The position numbers were made by a program, and so were the translations under genes. A DNA stretch of 64,000 nt from Pseudoduganella rivuli (GTDB taxonomy: Bacteria > Pseudomonadota > Gammaproteobacteria > Burkholderiales > Burkholderiaceae_D): positions 379,567-443,566 of the forward strand of contig NZ_WKJJ01000004.1 of NCBI RefSeq assembly GCF_009674485.1. The letters are read 5' to 3'. Below the pieces are notes generated by a model. It saw only the letters and a list, made by a program, of their open reading frames with translations, did no database searches and had not been told where the DNA came from. Position 1 is the stretch's first letter; each line of letters opens with the position of its first letter. Shown here one piece after another: positions 26,644 to 35,196 of this stretch.

Positions 26644-27846
26644 ATGAGTCAAGTCCAGCCTGAAATTTCCCGCGCCTTGCAAGCCGCCGCCCGTGTCCAG
26701 GCCATCGAGCCGTTCCGCGTCATGGAAATCATGAAGGCGGCCAGCGACGTGGCGAAGTCCGGTGTGGACGTGATCAGCATGAGCGTGGGCGAACCGGATT
26801 TCACGGCGCCGGAACTGGTGGCCGAAGCGGCAGTGCGGGCGATCCGAAGCGGCGCCACGCAATACACGGATGCATTGGGCTTGCCCGCGCTGCGCGAAGC
26901 GATCGCCGGCCATTACCGCGATGCGTTCGGACTCGATATCCCCGCGCGCCGCATTATCGTGACGGCCGGCGCCTCGGCCGGCCTGCTGCTGGCCTGCGCC
27001 GCGCTGGTATGCGACGGCGACGAAGTGCTGATGCCGGACCCCAGTTATCCGTGCAACCGCCATTTTGTCTCGGCGTTTGGCGGCAAGGCGGTGCTGCTCC
27101 CATCCGGCCCGGAACAGCGCTACCAGCTGACGGCGGAACACGCGGCGCAGCATTGGGGCCAGCGTACGCGCGGCGTGATCGTCGCGTCGCCGTCGAATCC
27201 GACCGGTACGTCGCTGACGGTGGAACAGATGACGGGATTACTGGCGGCCGTGAAGGCGCGCCACGGCTTTGCCATTGTCGACGAGATTTACCAGGGCTTG
27301 TCGTATGGCCAGCAACCGCACAGCGCGCTGGGGCTGGATCCCGATGTCATCACCGTCAACAGTTTTTCCAAGTATTTCAATATGACGGGGTGGCGCCTGG
27401 GCTGGCTGGTGGTGCCAGAGGCGCTGGTGGGCGTGATCGAGAAACTCGCGCAAAACCTGTTCATTTGCCCGTCGACCGTGGCGCAGCATGCGGCGCTGGC
27501 GTGCTTCCACCCGGATTCCATCGCCGTCTATGAACAGCGCCGCCTTGAGTTCCAGCACCGCCGCGACTTCTTCGTGCCGGCGCTGCGTGAACTGGGTTTC
27601 GGCGTGCCCGTAATGCCGGACGGCGCATTCTATGTGTATGCCGATTGCAGCCAAGTGCCGCACCTGGCGGCCGGCGACAGCACGCAATTCGTGATGGCCG
27701 TGCTGCGGGAAGCGGGCGTGGCTTTCGTGCCGGGCGACGATTTCGGCGTGGCCGCTCCCCGGCGCCACGTGCGGTTCTCGTACGCGACCGCCTATGACCG
27801 GATCGAGCAGGCGGTGGCGCGGATGGGCAAGCTGTTCGGCCGCTGA
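26644..27846 (+). CDS. PLP-dependent class I/II aminotransferase
   Basis: A 400-residue aminotransferase of fold type I. The expected landmarks are present: PDFTAPELVAEAA near 45, the cofactor region TAGASAGLLLAC near 107, SPSNPTGTSL near 183 with the carboxylate-binding asparagine, DEIYQGLSY near 215, and the PLP lysine in VNSFSKYFNMTGWRLGW near 244. The C-terminal arginine that binds the substrate carboxylate is in RRHVRFSY. Sequence suggests the aspartate/alanine/aromatic aminotransferase subgroup. It is monocistronic, with a TATAAT upstream. Substrate is not determined. Confidence 0.87.
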   Translation: MSQVQPEISRALQAAARVQAIEPFRVMEIMKAASDVAKSGVDVISMSVGEPDFTAPELVAEAAVRAIRSGATQYTDALGLPALREAIAGHYRDAFGLDIPARRIIVTAGASAGLLLACAALVCDGDEVLMPDPSYPCNRHFVSAFGGKAVLLPSGPEQRYQLTAEHAAQHWGQRTRGVIVASPSNPTGTSLTVEQMTGLLAAVKARHGFAIVDEIYQGLSYGQQPHSALGLDPDVITVNSFSKYFNMTGWRLGWLVVPEALVGVIEKLAQNLFICPSTVAQHAALACFHPDSIAVYEQRRLEFQHRRDFFVPALRELGFGVPVMPDGAFYVYADCSQVPHLAAGDSTQFVMAVLREAGVAFVPGDDFGVAAPRRHVRFSYATAYDRIEQAVARMGKLFGR

Positions 27847-27858
27847 CCGCGGCGGGTT

Positions 27859-28059
27859 TCAGGCGGTGTCTTTTACGCGCGTTCGCGGCGCGGCGGGGGC
27901 GCCGAACAGTGCCGCCACCATCGGATCGCGCCGGATCACGCAGGTCTTCACGCGTCCATAATTGGGCCGGTCGTCGGCAAGACGATGGATGCGATGGCCG
28001 TCGGTGGTGACGGTCACGCTCATGGACGGGCCGCGGTAGGCGGGAAAAATGCTCATCAT
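27859..28059 (-). CDS. Small hypothetical protein (66 residues)
   Basis: An uncharacterised 66-residue frame starting ATGATG with GGAGATGA just upstream, 19 bases after the stop of the leftward membrane protein gene, so it is probably the last gene of that unit. The product is basic (many Arg) with no membrane segment, no cysteine cluster and only one cysteine (VKTCVIRR). I do not recognise a family. The Shine-Dalgarno sequence and operon position support it being real. Confidence 0.5.
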   Translation of the reverse strand: MMSIFPAYRGPSMSVTVTTDGHRIHRLADDRPNYGRVKTCVIRRDPMVAALFGAPAAPRTRVKDTA

Positions 28060-28078
28060 TCATCTCCATTGAAAAGTG

Positions 28079-29392
28079 TCAGGCGGAGCGCAGGATGGCC
28101 ACCGCGTCATCGCGCCGGCGCAGCCGCGCGTGGACGCGCAGGGCATGCGCAAGGTTGATGCACAATAGGCAGGCCGACAGGCAAAACATGGCCGCCGCCG
28201 GCCGCGCCAGCATTTCCGGGCGCACGCAAGCGCCCAGCAGCAGTACCAGGGCCGCCGCGTGAGTGTGGAACTGGCGCTGCACCCACGGAGCGGGAATCAT
28301 GCTGGTCACGCTCGGCACGCTGCGGCAGCCTCCCTCAACTGTGTTTTGCAGGTGATACCAGACCAGGAACGGCACGATCTTGTACAGCATGCCGTTGATG
28401 GCGGAGAAGGCAAAGCCCGCCACCAGCAGCACGCCCAGCAACAGCGGCGTGCCGGTGGCCGATGGCGCGGCGGGCAGCACGCCCAGCACGCAGGCTGCCA
28501 GCAGGCTGGCGATGGCGGCATACCAGAACAGGGTGGTGGCTTCGGCTTTGGGCCGCTTGCGGCGCACCAGCAGCATGCACGTTGCCAGCCCGAACGCGGT
28601 GAAGCCGGCGGCGGCGGCCAGTGTGCCGCTGTGCGTGAAGGCGCGCGCGGCGCGGCCGGGCAGTCCGCTGGCCACCGACAGCACGACCAGCAAAATGAAC
28701 AGCCAGGGCGTGAGGCTGCGCGTCATCCAGCCCGGATACAGCGCCGTCACCTGGAACATCGGCACTACCTGGTAGGCGACGCCGACGATCAGCAGGCCGG
28801 TCCATCCCAGCAAACCCCATGCCGCATGGACATCCGTCACATGCAGCAAGGGCAGCGGCAGCGTGCCCGGCCAGGCAAACTGGCTGGCCAGCAAGGCGCC
28901 CAACACGGTGGTCACGGCCAGCGCGGCCAGCGCCGTGCGGGTCGCCGCGACCATGGACGTCGCGCCTTCCGCATGGCGTTGCCACAGTGCGGCGGCGCAC
29001 AGGCCCACCAGGCCGAACAAAGCCGGCGCAAGCAGGACCAGCGCAGCGGCAAACAGCAGCGGACGTTCCAGCAGGAAGGCGGCGGCCAGCGTCACGGCGC
29101 CCGCGCACAGCGCCGCGTGGGCGGCCGCGCCGGCACGGTGCCGCCCGATCGGGACGCCCGCCACGGAAGGCAGAATTTGCAGCAGGGATCCCAGCATGGC
29201 CATGCACAGGCAGCCCAGCGTCAGCAAGTGCGTGGCGGCCAGCATGGCGGATGTCCAGCGGCTGGCGAAGGCCGCCGGACCGGCCCATAGCAGCAATGCG
29301 CCGGCCAGCAGCGCAAACACCGGAGCGCACAGCAGGAAGCGCAGCGGCAGCGACAGCGGGGGATTATGGGAGAAAGTCAGGGAACGCTGCAT
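28079..29392 (-). CDS. Polytopic membrane protein, distantly NnrS-like
   Basis: A 437-residue protein with about 12 hydrophobic helices. Conserved-looking histidines lie in helices: ATHLLTLGCLCMAMLGS near 50, LLHVTDVHAAWGLLGWTGLLIVGVAYQVVPMF near 190, and MLYKIVPFLVWYHLQN near 355, a pattern that recalls NnrS and haem-copper-like membrane proteins. The ATG at 29392 begins MQRSLTFSHNPP; a longer in-frame ORF upstream has no membrane character and overlaps the DUF2249 gene. It follows the DUF2249 gene and shares its presumed anaerobic promoter. A haem- or NO-related role is inference only. Confidence 0.65.
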   Translation of the reverse strand: MQRSLTFSHNPPLSLPLRFLLCAPVFALLAGALLLWAGPAAFASRWTSAMLAATHLLTLGCLCMAMLGSLLQILPSVAGVPIGRHRAGAAAHAALCAGAVTLAAAFLLERPLLFAAALVLLAPALFGLVGLCAAALWQRHAEGATSMVAATRTALAALAVTTVLGALLASQFAWPGTLPLPLLHVTDVHAAWGLLGWTGLLIVGVAYQVVPMFQVTALYPGWMTRSLTPWLFILLVVLSVASGLPGRAARAFTHSGTLAAAAGFTAFGLATCMLLVRRKRPKAEATTLFWYAAIASLLAACVLGVLPAAPSATGTPLLLGVLLVAGFAFSAINGMLYKIVPFLVWYHLQNTVEGGCRSVPSVTSMIPAPWVQRQFHTHAAALVLLLGACVRPEMLARPAAAMFCLSACLLCINLAHALRVHARLRRRDDAVAILRSA

Positions 29393-29409
29393 GGGGATAC
29401 CGCCTGGTG

Positions 29410-29655
29410 TCAGGCGGCGTCGCGCCAGATCAGCAACTGGTAGGTGCGGTCTTCCTGCCAGCCGCCGCTGCGGCGGAAATTGTTTTGCTCCAGCACGCGG
29501 AACAGCGGGTGAGGTTCGCGGTCCAGTTTGACCAGCAATGCGCCCTGCGGAGGCATCTCGTCGAGCGCTTCCAGGATGAACATCATGGGCTCGGGCGGCT
29601 CCAGGCCGGTAACGTCGATTTCGCGGGTCGCGCTGGGAAAGGTATTGGTGTGCAT
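29410..29655 (-). CDS. DUF2249 domain protein (first of three)
   Basis: An 81-residue SirA/TusA-like fold protein of family DUF2249: the opening strand-helix REIDVTGLEPPEPMMFILEALDEM, then LLVKLDREPHPLFRVLEQN and the closing WQEDRTYQLLIWRD. Members cluster with denitrification and NO-related genes. It is the first gene of a leftward unit and faces ubiU across an FNR-type box at 29716-29729. It is about 50 percent similar by eye to the protein at 63217-63453. Confidence 0.82.
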   Translation of the reverse strand: MHTNTFPSATREIDVTGLEPPEPMMFILEALDEMPPQGALLVKLDREPHPLFRVLEQNNFRRSGGWQEDRTYQLLIWRDAA

Positions 29656-29715
29656 GGTGTGTTCTCATCCGTATTGACCTGAATTCATTGTCACATTCAG
29701 TCAAGTGTTGCTTCC

Positions 29716-29729
29716 TTGATCGAAGTCAA
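29716..29729. promoter_or_regulatory. FNR/Dnr-type box shared by DUF2249 and ubiU
   Basis: TTGAT-CGAA-GTCAA matches the FNR consensus TTGAT-N4-ATCAA at nine of ten positions. Its centre lies 67 bases upstream of the leftward DUF2249 start and 66 bases upstream of the ubiU start. A TACAGT hexamer at 29753-29758 would place a class II ubiU promoter with the box near -41.5. Confidence 0.75.
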
Positions 29730-29787
29730 GGAAAGGCGTGATCGGCGCGGGGTACAGTGCGCCGTGCCAATTTGATGAACCCCACTC

Positions 29788-30813
29788 ATGACCCATGTAC
29801 CTGAATCCAACGCGCCGATCGAACTGGTTTGCCCGGCGGGCAGCCTGCCGGCGCTGAAAGCCGCCGTCGATCACGGCGCCGACTGCGTCTATCTTGGCTT
29901 CCGCGACGCCACCAACGCGCGCAATTTCGCCGGCCTTAATTTCGACAACGCCGCCATTGCGCAAGGCGTGGCCTATGCGCACCAGCGCGGGCGCAAAGTG
30001 CTGCTGGCGCTGAACACCTATCCGCAACCGGGCGCCGTGCAAGTATGGCGCGACGCCGTCGGCCGCGCGGCGCAGGCAGGCATCGACGCCGTGATCCTGG
30101 CCGATCCCGGCCTGATGCGCTACGCGTCCGAGCGCTACCCTGATTTGCGCCTGCACTTGTCGGTGCAGGGCTCGGCCACCAGCGCCGACGCCATCAATTT
30201 TTACCAGCGCCACTTCAACGTGGCGCGCGCCGTGCTGCCGCGCGTGCTGTCGCTGGCGCAGGTCGGGCAAGTGCTGGAGAACACCACGGTGGACATCGAA
30301 GTGTTTGGGTTCGGCAGCCTGTGCGTGATGGCCGAGGGGCGCTGCCAGCTGTCGTCGTACGCCACCGGCGAATCGCCCAACACCCATGGCGTCTGCTCGC
30401 CCGCGAAGGCGGTGCGCTGGCAGCCATCGCCGCAGGGGCTGGAGGCGCGCCTGAACGGCGTGCTGATTGATCGTTACGCCGATGGCGAAAACGCCAGCTA
30501 CCCGACCCTGTGCAAGGGCCGCTTCGACGTGGCCGGCGAAACCTATTACGCGGTGGAGGAACCGGCCAGCCTGAACACGCTGGAACTGTTGCCGCGCCTG
30601 ATGGCGATGGGCGTGCGCGCCGTCAAGATCGAAGGTCGCCAGCGCAGCCCGGCCTACGTGGCGCAGGTGACGCGTGTGTGGCGCGAGGCGATCGACCAGT
30701 GCCACGCCAATGCGGCCCGCTACAGCGTGCGCCCGGCGTGGATGGCGGAAATGAACAAGGTGGCGGAGGGCCAGCAGCACACGCTGGGCGCTTACCACCG
30801 CGCGTGGAAATGA
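29788..30813 (+). CDS. ubiU: Oxygen-independent ubiquinone hydroxylase subunit UbiU (U32 family)
   Basis: A 341-residue member of peptidase family U32 that, in complex with UbiV, hydroxylates ubiquinone precursors without O2, probably using prephenate as oxygen donor. Four cysteines fit its [4Fe-4S] site: CVMAEGRC (two), HGVCSP and TLCKGRF, between about 178 and 240. The opening [24 protein letters not shown] is diagnostic. It starts ten bases before ubiV. An FNR-type box lies upstream, in agreement with anaerobic control of ubiUV in Escherichia coli. Confidence 0.92.
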   Translation: MTHVPESNAPIELVCPAGSLPALKAAVDHGADCVYLGFRDATNARNFAGLNFDNAAIAQGVAYAHQRGRKVLLALNTYPQPGAVQVWRDAVGRAAQAGIDAVILADPGLMRYASERYPDLRLHLSVQGSATSADAINFYQRHFNVARAVLPRVLSLAQVGQVLENTTVDIEVFGFGSLCVMAEGRCQLSSYATGESPNTHGVCSPAKAVRWQPSPQGLEARLNGVLIDRYADGENASYPTLCKGRFDVAGETYYAVEEPASLNTLELLPRLMAMGVRAVKIEGRQRSPAYVAQVTRVWREAIDQCHANAARYSVRPAWMAEMNKVAEGQQHTLGAYHRAWK

Positions 30814-30823
30814 GAGGAGCCAT

Positions 30824-31720
30824 ATGTTGAAACTGGCGCTGGGACCTTTGCTGTATTACTGGCCGCGCGACACCGTGCTGGCGTTTTATGAGGAAGCCGC
30901 CGCCAGCGCGGCCGATATCGTGTACCTGGGCGAGACCGTCTGCTCGCGCCGCCACGAGATGCGCCTGGCCGACTGGATGGGCGTGGCGGAACGGTTGCAG
31001 GCGGCGGGCAAGCGGGTGGTGCTGTCCACGCTGGTACTGCAGGAGTCCAGTTCGGACGCCGCCGCCCTGCGCCGCATCGTGCGCAACGGCCACTACCAGG
31101 TGGAGGCGGGCGACATGGGCGCCGTGCACCTGCTGTCCGGTGACGATGCGCCGCCGGGCGGTTTCATCGCGGGGCCGCACTTGAACATCTACAATCCGTG
31201 CACGCTGCACCTGATGCACGATCTTGGCGCGCGGCGCTGGGTGATGCCGCTGGAAATGGGGCGCGAGGGGCTGGCCGCCATCCTGCGCAAGCGCCCGGCC
31301 GGGATGGAAACCGAGGTGTTTGCGTATGGCCGCATGCCGCTGGCGTTTTCCGCCCGCTGCTTTACTGCCCGCAACCGCAATTTGCCGAAAGACGACTGCC
31401 GCTTCAGTTGCCTCGACTATCCGGACGGCCTGTTGCTGGAAACCCGCGAACACCAGCCTTTCCTTGTGCTGAACGGGATCCAGACCCAGTCGGCGCAGAT
31501 CTATAACCTGGCCGCTGACGTGGACGACATGGCGGCGCTGGGCGTCGACGTGCTGCGTATCAGTCCCCAGGCCACCGGCACCATCGGCGTGCTGGCCGCG
31601 TTCGACGCGCTGCGGCGCGGCGGCCAGCCGGCCCCAGGCAGCCTGGCTGCGCTGGCGCCGGGCGTGGCGTGCAACGGTTACTGGCACGGCAAGGCCGGCC
31701 TGGAACAGGAGGCGGCATGA
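30824..31720 (+). CDS. ubiV: Oxygen-independent ubiquinone hydroxylase subunit UbiV (U32 family)
   Basis: A 298-residue U32 protein, partner of UbiU. Cysteines for the [4Fe-4S] cluster are seen in GETVCSRR near residue 39 and in [20 protein letters not shown] near 175-194. GAGAGGAG precedes the ATG. The stop overlaps the ubiT start (ATGA). Together ubiUVT allow ubiquinone synthesis during nitrate respiration, which feeds the nar and nor enzymes encoded further right. Confidence 0.92.
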   Translation: MLKLALGPLLYYWPRDTVLAFYEEAAASAADIVYLGETVCSRRHEMRLADWMGVAERLQAAGKRVVLSTLVLQESSSDAAALRRIVRNGHYQVEAGDMGAVHLLSGDDAPPGGFIAGPHLNIYNPCTLHLMHDLGARRWVMPLEMGREGLAAILRKRPAGMETEVFAYGRMPLAFSARCFTARNRNLPKDDCRFSCLDYPDGLLLETREHQPFLVLNGIQTQSAQIYNLAADVDDMAALGVDVLRISPQATGTIGVLAAFDALRRGGQPAPGSLAALAPGVACNGYWHGKAGLEQEAA

Positions 31721-32196
31721 ACCGCATTCCGTCCCAAGGCACGATGGCGCATCCCGGCTTTCCGCCGCCGCTGGCCGCGGTGCTGGGCCGCCTGCCACCG
31801 TATCCCGGCTCGATGCTGTTCGCCGCCGCCCTGAACCTGGTAGTGCGCCCCCACTTGCCGGACGACGTCAAGGCCAGCCTGCAGGGGCGGACGCTGCGCA
31901 TCGCGGTCACGGACGCCCGCGTGGCGTTCGACTTTACGTGGCGGCAGGGCGGCTTTTGCGCGCTGCCGCGCGGCGCCGGAACCGACCTGGAAATCGCCGC
32001 CGGCGCGGGCGATTTCGTCGCGCTGGCGCGGCGCGAGGAAGACCCGGACACGCTGTTCTTCAGCCGGCGCCTGGTCATGTCCGGCGATACCGAGCTGGGA
32101 TTGCTGGTTAAAAACACCCTCGACGCGATGGACACCCCGCTGCCGCAGTCGCTGCGCGCCGCGCTGTCGCACTGGCTGCGCCGGACCACTCGCTAA
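31717..32196 (+). CDS. ubiT: Ubiquinone biosynthesis accessory factor UbiT (SCP2 domain)
   Basis: A 159-residue protein with an SCP2-type lipid-binding domain: [20 protein letters not shown] near 33, [22 protein letters not shown] near 118. UbiT is the anaerobic counterpart of UbiJ and binds hydrophobic quinone intermediates. The ATG at 31717 overlaps the ubiV stop and has GGAGG nearby; an upstream in-frame ATG at 31669 lies inside ubiV and is rejected. Confidence 0.9.
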   Translation: MNRIPSQGTMAHPGFPPPLAAVLGRLPPYPGSMLFAAALNLVVRPHLPDDVKASLQGRTLRIAVTDARVAFDFTWRQGGFCALPRGAGTDLEIAAGAGDFVALARREEDPDTLFFSRRLVMSGDTELGLLVKNTLDAMDTPLPQSLRAALSHWLRRTTR

Positions 32197-32206
32197 GGAG
32201 CCGCCC

Positions 32207-32596
32207 ATGGCCAGCCCATTTCCGCTACCGCTGGTGTATTCGTGCTCGGGCTGCTCCAGCGCGGCGCAAACCGCCAACGCGGCAGCGCTGCAACTGGACC
32301 GCTATGGTGTGGCCGAGATGTCCTGCATCGCGGGCGTCGGTGGCGGTGTGCCGCCACTGGTCAGGCTGGCCCGTTCCGGGCGCACCATCGTCGCCATCGA
32401 TGGCTGTGCGCTGGCGTGCGCCCGTGCCTGCCTGGCGCGGCAGGGCGTCGAACCCACCCATCACGTGCTGTTGCCCGACCTGGGCATCAGGAAAAAGTTC
32501 CACACGGATCCCGATCCACAACATGTTCCCGCCATCGTGCACGTGGTGGCGGGGCTGCTGGCGCAACCCGCCGTCAATGAACAGGAACCCTCATGA
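32207..32596 (+). CDS. DGC-domain putative zinc-binding protein
   Basis: A 129-residue protein with an N-terminal CSGCSSAAQTAN motif, GVGGGVPPLVRLARSGR near 46, and the signature DGCALACARACL near 66 that names the DGC family. Such proteins are thought to bind zinc and often sit beside anaerobic respiration genes. It starts ten bases after ubiT (AAGGAGCC upstream) and overlaps the next gene by four bases, so it belongs to the ubiUVT transcript. Confidence 0.8.
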   Translation: MASPFPLPLVYSCSGCSSAAQTANAAALQLDRYGVAEMSCIAGVGGGVPPLVRLARSGRTIVAIDGCALACARACLARQGVEPTHHVLLPDLGIRKKFHTDPDPQHVPAIVHVVAGLLAQPAVNEQEPS

Positions 32597-34221
32597 AGAA
32601 TTTATCCATCGCGCTGCTGGACGCGCTGAAACAGCATGGCGCCCGCGCGCTGTTCGGCTTGCCGGGCGATTTCGTGCTGCCGTTTTTCCGCCACGCGGAG
32701 CAATCGGGCATCCTGCCCCTGCATACGCTGAGCCATGAACCGGGCGTTGGCTTCGCGGCCGACGGCGCGGCGCGCTACCTGGGCGGCCCCGGCGTGGCCG
32801 TGGTCACTTATGGGGCCGGCGCGCTGAACCTGGTGAACGCGGTGGCCGGGGCGTATGCGGAAAAAGTGCCGCTGGTGGTGATTTCCGGCGCCCCCGGCGC
32901 GCTGGAACGGGGCAATGGCCTGCTGTTGCACCACCAGTCGCGCACGCTCGATTCGCAACTGGCGATCTTCCGTGAAATCACGTGCGACCAGGTGGTGCTG
33001 GACGACGCGCGGCAGGCCCCCGCGCTGATTGCGCGCGCACTGCGCAACTGCCTGTCGCAGTCGCGGCCGGTGTATATCGAATTGCCGCGCGATATGGTCG
33101 ATGCGCCCTGCGCGCCGGTGACTCCCCTGCCGCCACCAGCGTGGGATGCGGAGGCGGTGCAGGCATGCGCCCGCGAAGTGCTGCGGCGGCTGGCGGCCGC
33201 GGCCAATCCGCTGCTGCTGGTCGGCATTGAGATCCGCCGCTGCGGCGTCGAGCACAAGGTGGCGGAACTGGCGCGCCTCTTGCGGATACCGGTGGCGACG
33301 ACCCTGATGGGACGCGGGCTGCTGGTCAACCAGGACGCGCCGCTGCTGGGCACTTATCTGGGCGTGGCGGGCGATGCGGAAGTGACGCGCGCGGTGGAAG
33401 AGTCGGATGCCTTGCTGATGCTGGGCGTGCTGCTGTCTGACACCAACTTCGGCGTATCGGCCCGTAAAATCGACTTACGGGGCAGCATCCTCGCGCTCGA
33501 CGGGCAGGTCACGCTGGGCCACCACGTGTACCCGGCCATCCCGATCGAAGCCTTGCTCGATGCGATGCTGGACGAAGGCGCGCCGCTCGACCGCACGGCA
33601 CCGCAGGGTCTGGCGCAGCCGGCGCCGTACGGCATGCCGGAAGACGGCGCGGCCATCGCGCCCGGCGATATCGCGCGCGCCGTCAACGATGCCTTGCGGC
33701 TGGCCGGGCCGATGCCGCTGGTGTCCGATATCGGCGACTGTTTCTTTACCGCGCTGGACATGCAGGGCGAAGGCTTGCTGGCGCCCGGCTATTACGCCAC
33801 CATGGGCTATGGCGTCCCGGCCGGCCTTGGCCTGCAGGCGGCCAGCGGCCGGCGGCCGCTGATCCTGGTGGGGGACGGTGCGTTCCAGATGACGGGTTGG
33901 GAACTGGGCAATTGCGCACGCTCCGGGTGGGACCCGGTTGTCATCGTGTTTAACAACCAGGGATGGGAAATGCTGCGGGCCTTCCAGCCGGAGGCGCGCT
34001 ATACGGATCTGGGCGACTGGCGGTTTGCCGCGATGGCGCCGATGCTGGGCGGCGACGGCTATCGCGTGCAGACGCGGGGTGAACTGGCGCGGACGTTGCG
34101 CCATGCGCTGGACAAGCGGGGGCGTTTCCAGTTGATCGAAGTGATGCTGCCGCGCGGCGCGCAATCGGCGACACTGGAACGATTCGTCGCCGGCGTGCGG
34201 CGTGGGCAGGCGCGGCCTTGA
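32593..34221 (+). CDS. Thiamine diphosphate-dependent 2-oxo acid decarboxylase (phenylpyruvate/indolepyruvate type)
   Basis: A 542-residue ThDP enzyme with the three usual domains. The cofactor glutamate is in SHEPGVGFAADGAARYLGG near 50. The ThDP motif GDGAFQMTGWELGN ending in VFNNQGW lies around 427-460. Length and pattern fit the phenylpyruvate or indolepyruvate decarboxylases, which release arylacetaldehydes. If so, its product is the same class of aldehyde as that made by the amine dehydrogenase at the other end of the window. It overlaps the DGC gene by ATGA. Substrate is inferred. Confidence 0.78.
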   Translation: MKNLSIALLDALKQHGARALFGLPGDFVLPFFRHAEQSGILPLHTLSHEPGVGFAADGAARYLGGPGVAVVTYGAGALNLVNAVAGAYAEKVPLVVISGAPGALERGNGLLLHHQSRTLDSQLAIFREITCDQVVLDDARQAPALIARALRNCLSQSRPVYIELPRDMVDAPCAPVTPLPPPAWDAEAVQACAREVLRRLAAAANPLLLVGIEIRRCGVEHKVAELARLLRIPVATTLMGRGLLVNQDAPLLGTYLGVAGDAEVTRAVEESDALLMLGVLLSDTNFGVSARKIDLRGSILALDGQVTLGHHVYPAIPIEALLDAMLDEGAPLDRTAPQGLAQPAPYGMPEDGAAIAPGDIARAVNDALRLAGPMPLVSDIGDCFFTALDMQGEGLLAPGYYATMGYGVPAGLGLQAASGRRPLILVGDGAFQMTGWELGNCARSGWDPVVIVFNNQGWEMLRAFQPEARYTDLGDWRFAAMAPMLGGDGYRVQTRGELARTLRHALDKRGRFQLIEVMLPRGAQSATLERFVAGVRRGQARP

Positions 34222-34260
34222 GATGAAGCTAGATGGCGTGCCGCGCCCCCCGCCGTGCGG

Positions 34261-34977
34261 TCACGCTTGCACGCCGTCGTCCCGCACGGAAAAACGCTTG
34301 AACAGGGTCGCGATGTCCACCACCAGTTGCGCATTGGGATAGCCCGGCATCGCCGCGGCGGCCAGTGCCTGGTCGCCGCAGCCGGTGGCGCGGAAGGTTT
34401 GCAGCACATAGTGTTCCACGCCCATCGCGGCCAGGCTGGCCGCCATCGACCGCAACGCGCGCGGCGGCAACAGGGTGGGATGCACCGTGGTGCGGCATTC
34501 GTAGTCGACGCCGCTGTCCAGGATCGCCCGCACGCAGGCTTCGGCCTGCGTGCCGCTGCCCGCCACCCCGGTCACGCCGGAATACGCGGCAAACGGCGCC
34601 TTGACGTCGAATCCCACCCAGTCCACCAGCGGCAGCACGGCTTTCAATCGATCGGGATAAATGCAGGCCGTGTGCAGGCCGATGCGGAAACCCAGCGCGC
34701 GCGCATCGGCGATCGCGCCGGGCAAGGCCGCGTCGGTGGTCGGTTCGCCGCCGGAAAAGACGACGGCGTCGAGCAGGCCGACGCGGCGCGCCAGGCGTTC
34801 CAGCAGCAGCGCCCACGGCAGCGGGCTGTGGCGTGGCCGCTGCTGCAGGTGCGGATTGTGGCAATAGCCGCAGCGCCACGCGCAGCCCTGCACGAACACC
34901 ACGGCCGACAACTGGCCGGGATAATCGGTTGCGGAGAACGGAGTGTAGCCGCCGACGATGAGGGCGCCGCCTTCCAT
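34261..34977 (-). CDS. nrdG: Anaerobic ribonucleotide reductase activase NrdG
   Basis: A 238-residue radical SAM enzyme. The cluster-binding CAWRCGYC motif lies near residue 32, preceded by TDYPGQLSAVVFVQG, and the SGGEPTTD motif is near 74. It generates the glycyl radical on the class III ribonucleotide reductase. It starts two bases after the stop of the small glycyl-radical-domain gene and is last in the leftward nrdD-nrdD'-nrdG unit. Confidence 0.9.
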   Translation of the reverse strand: MEGGALIVGGYTPFSATDYPGQLSAVVFVQGCAWRCGYCHNPHLQQRPRHSPLPWALLLERLARRVGLLDAVVFSGGEPTTDAALPGAIADARALGFRIGLHTACIYPDRLKAVLPLVDWVGFDVKAPFAAYSGVTGVAGSGTQAEACVRAILDSGVDYECRTTVHPTLLPPRALRSMAASLAAMGVEHYVLQTFRATGCGDQALAAAAMPGYPNAQLVVDIATLFKRFSVRDDGVQA

Positions 34978-34978
34978 G

Positions 34979-35164
34979 TCAGCGCCGGCCCGAAGGCTGT
35001 TCGCGGAAGGCCACGCGTTCGTGGAATTCCCCCTTCTTGCCGGTGTTGAAGGAGGAAACGGGGCGATGGTAGCCCATCACGCGAGTCCAGATTTCACAGG
35101 GCTGGCGCTCGGAGTCGTCCAGTTTCACGGCGGCGGATAGCGGGGCGGGGCGTGCGGTCATCAT
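34979..35164 (-). CDS. Detached glycyl-radical domain of anaerobic ribonucleotide reductase
   Basis: A 61-residue protein that matches the extreme C-terminus of class III NrdD. The segment RVMGYHRP followed by SFNTGKKGEFHER parallels the E. coli tail RVCGYLG...PFNAGKQEEVKRR, placing the radical glycine at Gly31. The main NrdD gene ends just upstream, after its zinc ribbon, and lacks this loop, so the two would have to act together. The start at 35164 (ATGATG) has AAGGAG five bases upstream, arguing for a genuine gene rather than a frameshift remnant. An alternative ATG at 35200 overlaps the nrdD stop as ATGA. One cysteine (C23) could complete the zinc site. Confidence 0.8.
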   Translation of the reverse strand: MMTARPAPLSAAVKLDDSERQPCEIWTRVMGYHRPVSSFNTGKKGEFHERVAFREQPSGRR

Positions 35165-35196
35165 ATTCTCCTTCAGGTTTTTAAGGCTGGCGGCGC

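Noticed and set aside
28259..29290. A 343-codon plus-strand frame opposite the 12-helix membrane protein
   Set aside because: The translation is Gln/Ala/Arg-rich without a domain; it is a shadow of the membrane protein gene.
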